The notes under the pieces were generated by a model, which had not been told where the DNA came from, ran no database searches, and worked only from the letters and a program-made list of their open reading frames with translations. The position numbers and the translations under genes were made by a program. 19,522 nt of DNA from Paraglomus occultum (Eukaryota > Glomeromycota > Glomeromycetes > Paraglomerales > Paraglomeraceae): positions 1 to 19,522 of the forward strand of contig CAJVPJ010000660.1 of the NCBI GenBank assembly GCA_910592205.1, given 5' to 3'. Positions 1-7,804 of the stretch are shown here, piece after piece (the stretch's first letter is position 1; each line of letters starts with the position of its first letter).

Positions 1-320
1 GAAATGGAGCGAGAAGAAGCTGAAAAGGCCTTAGAAGTAAGTAGATTAGAAAGATGAGAACCCAAAGTTAGTTTGTTTCAGAGACTATCAAAGCCGAAGA
101 AGATTATTTGGACAAAGCTTCTGAAAGGATAAAATTAATAGAAAATTTTATGGCATGACAGAATTATGTGCCATGTAAACAACTTCAAGAATTACCAGTT
201 CTACCAAAAAAAACTAATAAGTTTAAACTGTTAGGTAGTAAGATAAAAAGTAAAGTGAACCAAACTAAGGACGTAGTTAAGGAGAAGTTTAATGATTATA
301 TTTTACAAAAGAGCAAGTAA
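1..320 (+). pseudogene. 3' part of a degraded coiled-coil protein gene
   Basis: The window opens inside a Glu/Lys-rich frame (MEREEAEKALE, bases 4-36). From base 82 a second frame reads KAEEDYLDKASERIKLIENFMA, then meets a TGA at 156-158, and continues in the same frame through LPKKTNKFKLLGSKIKSKV to a TAA at 318-320. The two parts are in different frames. A GTAAGT at 37-42 and a TTTGTTTCAG ending at 81 look like splice signals; using the nearby GT at 41 (41 bp intron) would restore the frame. The in-frame TGA is not removed by any intron I can see, so I call it a decayed gene. The product would be a basic, coiled-coil-rich protein of unknown role. The 5' part lies outside the window. Confidence 0.45.
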
Positions 321-422
321 CATAAAATTAGAATATCAGATCAGTCAGTTGGGAAGAGGGGACAGTTGACACTGTAATTTCTGTTCTTTTGAAAGTAATA
401 AAACTCAATTGCCACTCATGAA

Positions 423-857
423 ATGGTAGCCTACAATACCAAAACTAGTAGCTATAATAATATTGCCTATATTTGTGTTGAATGTAAAAGAGATCTTGAT
501 AATGGCACCTTGTCACACTGTAATGATTGTGGTCGAGCTATGAGAAACAGGGTAAATTGCTTTTGTGATTTAAGAAAAGATGAATTAGTCAAAACTCCAA
601 CTATAATGGAGATAATGGCACAGAGTAATGTAGGTAGATTAGAACAGCAAAATAAAGACTTGAAACAGCAATTAGCTGTTGCCAAGGAGGAAATAGGTTC
701 TCATTTGGAAGCTTTGGAAGTTTTAAAGGATTTGCATAATAAGCAGAAACAGGAATTATTAGATAAAATTCAAAGACTTGAAAGTGAGGTTGAAAACAAC
801 ATACCCAACACATTGCTCAAATTAAAGTTAAAGAAAATAAGAGATGACCATGATTGA
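423..857 (+). CDS. Small Cys-rich zinc-ribbon-like and coiled-coil protein, function unknown
   Basis: This is an intact 144-residue frame with an ATG start; an in-frame stop at 399-401 rules out a longer start without splicing. Residues 18-36 carry C-x2-C-x11-C-x2-C (CVEC...CNDC), followed by C46-x-C48, a spacing typical of small zinc ribbons. Residues about 65-130 are a Lys/Glu/Leu-rich coiled coil (LEQQNKDLKQQL, LLDKIQRLESEVE). The arrangement suggests a metal-binding head on a dimerising stalk, but I do not recognise the family. It lies about 100 bp after the degraded coiled-coil gene on the same strand; the two could be exons of one former gene or neighbours from one dispersed family. A weak shared theme (coiled coil near transposon debris) recurs at 17343-17504. 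Confidence 0.45.
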   Translation: MVAYNTKTSSYNNIAYICVECKRDLDNGTLSHCNDCGRAMRNRVNCFCDLRKDELVKTPTIMEIMAQSNVGRLEQQNKDLKQQLAVAKEEIGSHLEALEVLKDLHNKQKQELLDKIQRLESEVENNIPNTLLKLKLKKIRDDHD

Positions 858-1160
858 AATTAAGGAATAGGAAGTAATTTAAATTTTATAAGTGATTTTT
901 TTCTTGATCTAGATATTTCTGGAGAGTTTGGGTATTATCTATATATATAATTTAAAAAAAACTGGAGCTGCAAGGTGGACGGACATTGCATATTCGTGTT
1001 ACAAAATTATCCAATAGATGACCATCACATGTTCATCATTTCTTTGTTTACAACCACGACGCCTAACACTTTTATTATTATGATTATGGATAACGTTAGC
1101 GAAATAAAAGTATAAATGTAAAATATAAAATAATCACACTGTCAACGAAGTGACAGGTTA
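858..1160. other. AT-rich intergenic stretch
   Basis: No coding frame is supported. It contains a TA-rich tract (about 938-958) and a short more GC-rich stretch at 960-985. It abuts the Tc1-like relic and may include its decayed interior, but I see no second terminal repeat here. Confidence 0.4.
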
Positions 1161-1164
1161 TACA

Positions 1165-1254
1165 CTAGTTGATTTTAAAAACATACGGAGCAATTTTTTC
1201 TCCTTGAGCTTTTTTGAGAATGCTTCTAATAGTGCTGTAATTCTTGGGCTCCAT
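1165..1254 (-). pseudogene. Transposase-like helix-turn-helix fragment (Tc1/mariner type)
   Basis: A 29-residue minus-strand frame starts at the ATG at 1254-1252 and includes YSTIRSILKKAQGEKIAP. This resembles the second DNA-binding helix and the following linker of Tc1-type transposases (S-T-[IV]-x-x-I-L-K-K before the GRPR-type hook). The frame then stops, and no catalytic DDE/D domain is seen. It lies about 280 bp inside a Tc1-like terminal repeat ending at 1534 and has the orientation expected of a transposase reading away from that end. The similarity is short, so the call depends on this context. Confidence 0.35.
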
Positions 1255-1500
1255 AGTGGATTTAATGTAAATTAGTTTCATATACTAATACTTTATTTTT
1301 ATATAGAAATAATCCTCTATATATTAATCCTGTTATGGTTTATATTCCTCACCTTCTGGTATAATAAAGTGAAAATTAAAAAAACGTCATCAGTTGCACT
1401 GGTCAATTTTACAGCTACATCATAATCAGCCTCTCATCTATGTCACATAATCAAATGTTCACTTTGTCTGGTTTTTGCAGCATGCCCCAAATAATGTTAG

Positions 1501-1536
1501 GTTAAAGTTTTGCAATTTTTTTTGCACACCACTGTA
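1501..1536 (-). mobile_element. Terminal inverted repeat of a Tc1/mariner-like element, with flanking TA
   Basis: Read on the minus strand, the sequence runs TA, then CAGTGGTGTGCAAAA and a second A-rich stretch. This is the shape of a Tc1/mariner end (CAGTG start beside a TA target duplication). A transposase-like fragment lies further inside the element. I could not find a matching second end to the left, so the element is probably truncated. A related end-like sequence occurs at 18007-18022. Confidence 0.45.
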
Positions 1537-1562
1537 ATAGAAATAGAATATAAATATCTATT

Positions 1563-1805
1563 TTGACAAATATCTGTCGATCATGGACAAGAATTGTTTA
1601 TCCATATGTTTGGAAAAGAATCGAACTCAATAGAAAGTTTTCGTTAAAAGAACAAAAAAGAACGGTTAAACTACTCGAATTATTAAGTGATGATAATCTT
1701 ATTGCACGGAATTATATTAATGAAATATTTATCAATAATAACTTTCTAACTAACGAGATATTATCCAATATTATTATTATTAAAAAATTAAATATTAAAT
1801 ATTAA
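1563..1805 (+). pseudogene. F-box-like protein fragment
   Basis: The 80-codon frame has no ATG at its start and an in-frame stop at 1551. It begins CRSWTRIVYPYVWKRIEL, which matches the end of the F-box of expanded Glomeromycete F-box proteins (pattern V-C-x-x-W-x-R-I-x-Y-P-x-L-W-K). The first half of the F-box, with its LPxE motif, is missing, and the frame ends in low-complexity Asn/Ile/Lys-rich sequence. It starts 27 bp past the Tc1-like end, so the insertion may have removed or displaced the 5' part. Intact relatives act as substrate adaptors of SCF ubiquitin ligases; this piece is unlikely to. Confidence 0.45.
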
Positions 1806-2480
1806 ATACGAAATACGCTTATAACGTAAACTTGCCTGAAGTTAAAAACAGAACCATTAATAAGACAAGGAACAAAATATTTACTATCGTCATATTTCTA
1901 TATAAATTTACTGTTAATATAAAATTTAATGTTTGTTAAGAATTCCTTCGGGAGTAATAGGGTTTTTCGAACCTGAATTTTTATTTTTGCTGACAATTTG
2001 AATATTATTTTTAATGTAGTAAACTCTTTTATACGTATTTTTGCGCTTTACTTTTGTTTTTGACATAATTACACGCGTTAAAAGACTGTTTGCCAAAAAT
2101 ACGTTTATTTTCAAAATACCAAATAACATTTATTGCTGTTCTAATTGGATTGACGCGTTTTCAATTGGATAATTTTTTTCAACCCACGTGCATATGTTCT
2201 ATGCGATTGCGTTCTCCACGTAGCGAGTGAGTAGCGCAAAATTTTATATTAATAAAACATAAAGTTTGCTCAACAATTTTTCCTGCCGGTGAATACTTTG
2301 CAATAAATTTTGTATAATTAAAAGCTCATTGATTTGCTTCAAAAAAATAGTAATACATTATTGTTGCGCGTGTGTGAAAAGTAAAAGTGTTATAATTTTA
2401 CACAATATTTCGAACTATACTGTAGCCTAATGCTTGCCTACCTAGGAAACAACGTCTGACCAGCAACGAGATATTGTTAA
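1806..2480. other. AT-rich intergenic stretch
   Basis: Very AT-rich. A 67-codon minus-strand frame (2129-1926, inner ATG giving MSKTKVKRKNTYKR) is basic and could be a lost exon, but it has no recognisable motif. I see no RNA gene. Confidence 0.35.
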
Positions 2481-3589
2481 CAATGTGTATGGCAACACAA
2501 CAATTGCATAGGGAGAATGTCCGTGGAGACGTTCGCGTATTAACTAACATGGTTTTATGAGTGACCTGTCACTAATGTCTATTCTGCCATTACCAGATAC
2601 AAGCGCTATGAACAACAAATAAGACAAATAAACTGAGATGGCTTTCTTTCATAAAATAGCACAGAATTTATGAAAAGACGACAATAAGAGTTTAAGGAGA
2701 TAACTACAGTATATTAATATGGGAAGAAATGTGGAACGATTGCTTTGATAGATGACGAAATCGAAGACCAATTTCATTGGCTTGGTGAGTCGAGACTTTT
2801 GGTTATTAATATTTTATGACCGTTTTGATTGTATTGACGGTCTTTGCTAGTAATTTAACATTTATAGAGTGTGCCATAAAGAATTGTTAAGTTTAGCTCA
2901 ATTTGCGTAATATTTTGTCAGCAAGAAAAAAAAACAAGTAAACAACAATTGTTATTACGCGTCAAATAAACAAACAGACTTGGCAAAATGGACCGTCAAA
3001 ATGTCAGCAAATTTGTGAACGAAAGCTTGCTTTTTTAGTACATTATCGGAATAAAGACATCAGTTCTGTGCTCAAGCGAGCAAGGGCTACAAAGTTTCAT
3101 GTGGTAGTTAAAGACTGGCACATTGAAACATAGATAATTAAAAAACTTTTGACAGATATTATTACAGAATCGGTCAATAGATTAGTTACCACGCCATAGC
3201 CCAGAAGTGAATCAAAACTGGCTTAAAGCCTTCTGAATGCGAATTAGTCGTTTATTTTTGAATATAACGATGTGTGAATTAGGTTGTAGCTTTCAAATAT
3301 TACATTAAATTCACTATACTGTATAGTGCTATTTTTGTAGCAATTATATGGGGAATATAAATGCACCCCTTACCGCGAATATAAGATTCTCGTCGCAAAG
3401 ATTTACACAAAGGTTTACGGTGTTTGAACGTTAGCGCGAAAGAAAGGAATGACTTGGCAACGAATAAGCATCACGAACAAGTAATATGTAAAGTGAATAC
3501 CTTACGTTAATGGGTGCAATGTAACACACCGTTGAATATGAAAAACAAGATTTGCTTAACTTGAGGAAAAAAAGTTTATTTTTATTATA
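2481..3589. other. Intergenic stretch upstream of the kinase locus
   Basis: No gene is supported. An open frame without ATG at about 2941-3133 (plus) contains ERKLAFLVHYRNKDISSVLK and could be a relic exon of unknown origin. Two small inverted repeats are present: arms 2647-2655 and 2667-2675 (9 bp), and a 17-base odd palindrome at 3312-3328. Confidence 0.35.
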
Positions 3590-4938
3590 ATGTCGTTGGA
3601 ATATGGTGAAAGGATTCCTTACTCGCAAATCACCGACATAAAGCCAACTGCTCAAATTGACAATGTCTTTCATGCCGTTGCATAATAATACTGATATTCT
3701 TTGGAACTACACAAACACTTATAAGTGAGTCTGCCAGAGTATACTCACTTCCGACACACAAGTACAATAATGATGTTGGTCGGTTTAGACGATATTTCAG
3801 ATGGCTTGAGAAGCGCAACCAATTCATAAAAGGATTCACCGAGGATGACAATAACTATTACATTGTTGCTGATAGACGCTTCTACTATTGTTATTCTCTT
3901 TATGGATTCTGCACTGCACTCCGATGTAGTCCCGTGTGGTGCGTTTGTGGTCATAAGAATTGTCCGATGGATGGACAAGTAACAATAAGCAACTCGATGA
4001 ATTTATCAAGAAATCTCAACTACGAACGAGCTCGGCGAATGCTGCCTATTTGGAATGGATTTCATTCGATTGTATTGACGATAAGGGAAATGGATTTGGA
4101 CTCTTGCATGGACCACCATTTATTAATAAGCCTGCAACACCTCTTAAATTGATTACACTTGAGATAACAGACGAGACACATGATTCGTATTATGTCGAGG
4201 TAATTATTTACTAGTGCATCATGTTTATTAAATAGTTCAAACAATCATCGACTTATTATTATGTAACATTTCCACTAGTTATGTGATGAGCATCCAGATA
4301 TTCTTGCTACGGATGTTTGGGTTACCCTCGGATTCACCTATGATGCAAGTGAACAGAAGTATTGTCTAATACAAGAATATAATAAATATGGATTATGTTT
4401 GGCGCGTGCAGAACGGTTCAACTCCAAGATAAGTGCGCTCTGTTACTGGTGTAAAGCATCGCGACTCCTTGATTGGACTACCAGTAACAAGTTTTTGGAC
4501 TATTTATTATGGAGTCATGTGGAAGAATACACGTGACGACAATGTACGTATATACAATGGATAGAATATTCTCTATTGACAAACGTACAAGAGATGACAT
4601 CGTTACGCCATGGATGCACACATGTAGCAGACTGGTTAGAACCGAAAAAAAATGACTTGATACATGTGGGCGCTCAAAAAGATATTTGACGAACAAAACG
4701 ATTATTTGATTTTCATCAGGTAAATTATTTCATGTGTAAATGCAAATAGTGCGCATCGCTAGTGTCGCAACAATTATTCAAATAGCTGACTACAGAATAC
4801 CCAGAGATATTAACACCCGATAATATTTGGATAATTGGGATTACTCAGGAGCCATCTACTCGGAAATACTATCTAGTGTTCTACCATGAAATACGTCAGA
4901 TATTGGACAGGGTCATACAATTTGGCTATCTTAAATAC
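3590..4938 (+). pseudogene. Array of three degraded kinase N-lobe modules upstream of the kinase domain
   Basis: Several plus-strand frames join into repeated kinase N-lobe-like units. Module A starts at the ATG at 3590 (IPYSQITDIKPTAQ, then VFHAV), changes frame near 3680, and probably crosses an intron at 3725-3800 to WLEKRNQFIKGFT. It ends at 3850-3960 with YGFC, WCVC and C. A frame change near 3960 leads into WTSNNKQLDEFI and module B (LEWISFD). An intron at 4200-4278 separates YYVE from LCDEHPDI, then FTYDASEQKYCLIQEY. A second YGLC...CYWC...WTTSNKFLDYLL linker follows. Module C (IQWIEYSLLTNVQE) has TGA codons at 4534 and 4687, an intron at 4720-4785, then LTTEYPEILTPDNIWIIGIT and YYLVFYHEI. 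The WTSxN-x3-LDxxI linker is typical of Glomeromycete kinases. As written no single protein can be made. Confidence 0.6.
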
Positions 4939-6013
4939 ATGCGATATAGCGATTTTGACGAAATTAAACAGATTAAATCTGGTGGTTATGGAACAGTCTA
5001 TACTGCCAAATATAAAAAGCATTCAGAAGTATTGCGCGTGAAGGAGGATACTGTTGTACTGAAACGATTTAACAATTTTGATAAATCACCGGAAGTATTT
5101 ATTTCTGAGGTAAGCAATAATTGATAGTATCAATTAATAATGTTTAATCTTACTCTGCATTTGCTTTCGTTAATAGTTCAGTAATCATGTCAAGTGCTCA
5201 AAGTGGTTTACATTCCTTAGCATTTATGGTAGTCTTTTGTCTTATTTGCATCAAAATATTAACAAATTGACGTGGAAGATGAAATTAGAGTGTTTGGAGG
5301 ATATTGCAGCGCGTCTGGAAGATATTCATAATAAGGGTTTAGTGCATTGTGATTTGCATGCCGGAAACATAGTTTTGCACGACGAGGCATCTAAGACACT
5401 ATCATTCATCTGCGATCTTGGTCTTTCTCAATCGGTGAATTCATGCAAGTCAAGTCCAACCATTCGAGGTGTTTTACCTTTTATTGCACCGGAAATCTTC
5501 CATACCCGCAAATTTACTCAGAAATCAGACATATATTCTCTTGGTGTCATTATATATCTTATTGCTACTGGTGAATCGCCTTTTAGAAACAGACCGTTCG
5601 ATAGAGATTTAATATGCGATATTATGGGCGGGCTACGACCGTCGATGCCTGATTCCGCACCAGAGGAATACAAGAAACTTGCCGAGCGGTGTTGTGATGC
5701 TGATCCTGATAAGCGTCCTAATGTATCGACACTTTGGAACGATATTTGTGAGCTTATTGATAAGTTGAAATACAATTCTGACGACAACACGTGGAATGCC
5801 GTTTATCATAATGATGTAAAACCCTTAACACGTCACGAAAAGGAGAGTAAATATTCTAGTATACGCTTACCTATTGGAAATTTGCCTAAACCAAGAAACA
5901 GCTACGATATGGATTCTGCTGCAGGTATGAAGACAACAGTTGATCATAATGAAGTCAGTCTACAATATTTAACATCGTCCATCGCTTATGGTTTAGTGAC
6001 TCAAACACTCTGA
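4939..6013 (+). CDS. Protein kinase domain of the expanded Glomeromycete (TKL-like) family
   Basis: Exons 4939-5109 and 5177-6013, with a 67 bp intron (GTAAGC...AATAG, phase 0), give 335 residues from the ATG at 4939. The open frame reaches back to 4786 in continuity with module C. Visible motifs are the glycine loop GGYGTVY (4981-5001), the VLK lysine (5062-5064), an alpha-C region ending FISE at the splice site, the catalytic loop HCDLHAGN (5344-5367; Cys where HRD has Arg, a variant I believe is common in this family), DLG (5414-5422), APE (5486-5494), then a normal C-lobe (SDIYSLGVI, RPNVSTLW). A poorly conserved tail of about 90 residues follows. Between FLSIYG and SLLSYLHQ about 20-25 residues expected for beta-4, beta-5 and the hinge are absent, so ATP binding may be impaired. 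It may be a decaying gene or a pseudokinase. The substrate is unknown. A poly(A) signal (AATAAA) starts at 6013. Confidence 0.7.
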
Positions 6014-6030
6014 ATAAAAAGTTTTATTCA
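6011..6030. repeat. Nine-base inverted repeat over the kinase stop codon and poly(A) signal
   Basis: TGAATAAAA (6011-6019) and TTTTATTCA (6022-6030) are perfect inverted copies separated by two bases. The left arm contains both the stop codon (TGA) and the AATAAA hexamer. A foldback here could affect 3' end formation on either strand. Confidence 0.5.
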
Positions 6031-6076
6031 AAGATGTTGGCCGTCCCCTGGGGTAGATCATAGTAATAGTAAAAGT

Positions 6077-6298
6077 TTATGAATAAAAATGCTTAATATT
6101 AATTCTAACAACATATTTTACCGACATTACTTCATGCTGTGCTACAAATTGCCCGGTTTTAACTCTAAAAAATGATTGGATGATCAAAAAATTCCCTTCA
6201 TACATAATGATACCTTTACAGATAATGGTCTCTTCCTCGATTCTCACATAGCGGTATGTAAGATAGAGGGAGCGCCATCCATCCATGTGTAATCGCAT
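6077..6298 (-). CDS. Small hypothetical protein (73 residues)
   Basis: This minus-strand frame has a true ATG at 6298 and a stop at 6079-6077. Its composition is protein-like, mixing charged, aromatic and hydrophobic residues (GWRSLYLTYRYVRIEEETI, then QSFFRVKTGQFVAQHEV). I recognise no domain. A TTTTCTCTTTTAAAG just before the ATG could instead be a splice acceptor, making this the last exon of a longer gene reading away from the P0 gene. It is tail-to-tail with the kinase gene and head-to-head with P0. It could also be a chance frame. Confidence 0.3.
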   Translation of the reverse strand: MRLHMDGWRSLYLTYRYVRIEEETIICKGIIMYEGNFLIIQSFFRVKTGQFVAQHEVMSVKYVVRINIKHFYS

Positions 6299-6395
6299 GC
6301 TTTAAAAGAGAAAACACGACTTTAATTTAATCGAACATGGCTTGGCAACTCGGAGACAACATCGTTCGGACAAAGCTAATATCATACTAACACAA

Positions 6396-6433
6396 TCTTT
6401 CTGCTTTCTCCCCCCTCCCTCCCCCTCCACCTC
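6396..6433 (+). promoter_or_regulatory. Pyrimidine-rich tract upstream of the ribosomal protein P0 gene
   Basis: The stretch from TCTTTCTG through CTCCCCCC to CCACCTC is almost pure C/T and ends about 55 bp before the P0 start codon. C/T tracts near the transcription start are common in strongly expressed fungal genes, so this is probably core promoter or early 5' UTR. The tract ends CACCTCAG, which could also serve as the acceptor of a 5' UTR intron. The opposite strand is G-run rich. Confidence 0.5.
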
Positions 6434-6487
6434 AGACTTGTCTTTAAGTTTCCTATATAGAGGATCCCCTTGAACACAAACATCAAG

Positions 6488-7804
6488 ATGTCAAAGGGAG
6501 ACAGTCGCGCGAAAAAAGCAGATTATTTTAATCGACTGAAGAGTTTATTGGAAGACTATTCCTCCATATTCATTGTCAATGTTGATAATGTTGGTTCTAA
6601 CCAAATGCACCAGATCCGTCATGCACTTCGCGGGAAGGCCGTAGTGCTTATGGGAAAGAACACGATGATTCGCCGTGCTCTTAGGGTTCTCATAGCTGAT
6701 TATCCACAGTTCGATAAGCTTTTACCACATGTGAAGGGAAACATTGGATTTGTTTTCACAAACGAAGATTTAAAGCAAACCAGAGATGTCATTCTTTCAA
6801 ACAGGGTGAGTTAACGAGACCGTATTAATGCACCCGTAAAAAAGAAAAGGAAAAAGAAAATTTTTTTTGTTTCAGATTTTTTGCGAGGGGATTGCGATGT
6901 AACCTGTGAAAACTCTTTGTTTTAGATGAAAGCACCAGCAAAAGCAAATGCCATCGCTCCCGTCGATGTAGTTATTCCCGCAGGCAATACTGGAATGGAT
7001 CCTAGCAAGACTTCGTTTTTCCAGGCGCTCGGCGTGCCCACAAAGATTGCTCGCGGTACAATCGAAATCATAAACGACGTTCACTTGCTTAAATCCGGTG
7101 CCAAAGTTGGTGCTTCAGAAGCTACGCTTCTCAACATGTTGAACATATCTCCTTTCACGTATGGTCTTTCGGTGCTCCAAATTTACGATAGTGGCACAAC
7201 GTTCCAACCTTCAGTCCTGGATATCGAAGAGAGTACGCTCATTGATCGTTTGATGAGCGGAATTCAACAAATAGCAGCCATTTCTTTGCGAATTGGGTAT
7301 CCTACTTTGGCATCGGTGCCACATTCATTAATCAACGGTTACAAGAATCTTTTGGCCATTGCTGTAAATACAGAGTACACATTCCCTGCGGTCGAACAGG
7401 TAATTCGGCAGATTATAAAGCTATCTATATTTAGTCTTTTTCTAGGGCCCCATTGAATTTTATTACTAGTTATGATGATTCGGTAATTGCTTGAGGAGTC
7501 TCATTCTATATGGAACCCCATGATTGCCTAAAAATCACACTCTAATTTTTTGCTGATGCTAGTTAAGAAACCTAGATTGGTGGAATTATGCGATCTAGCA
7601 AAGAATTGGTGTCGTTTTCGTGAAATAACATGTTTTACCCTACTTTTTGTATATTAGCTCAAGGCTTATCTCGCCGACCCGTCAGCCTTTGCGGTCGCGG
7701 CTGCTCCAACTGCAGCGGCTGAAGAAAAACCCGCGGCTGAAGCTGCCAAAGAAGAAGAGGAGGAAGAGTCTGATGAAGATATGGGCTTGGATCTCTTTGG
7801 TTAA
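6488..7804 (+). CDS. RPP0: 60S acidic ribosomal protein P0 (uL10)
   Basis: Three exons, 6488-6805, 6926-7399 and 7658-7804, join in phase 0 to give 312 residues, the normal length for eukaryotic P0. The ATG at 6488 begins [20 protein letters not shown], the usual P0 start. The L10 RNA-binding domain (residues about 1-110) contains [10 protein letters not shown]. Exon 2 encodes [15 protein letters not shown] and [12 protein letters not shown], both P0 hallmarks, then the P1/P2-binding helices. Exon 3 is the Ala-rich hinge and acidic tail, [12 protein letters not shown]0 anchors the P1/P2 dimers of the ribosomal stalk, which recruits translation GTPases. Introns are 120 bp and 258 bp with GT-AG ends. 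The last residues differ from the common MGFGLFD. A poly(A) hexamer lies at 7906-7911. Confidence 0.96.

Noticed and set aside
3431-3978. Overlapping minus-strand frames of 73-80 codons
   Set aside because: They overlap the plus-strand kinase module, which has recognisable motifs; the minus frames have none.
4534-4689. TGA recoding (selenocysteine or an altered genetic code)
   Set aside because: The kinase gene itself ends in TGA, there is no evidence of a special element, and frame changes nearby indicate decay.
5518-5790. 90-codon minus-strand frame
   Set aside because: Antisense of the kinase C-lobe, whose APE and SDIYSLGVI motifs fix the strand.
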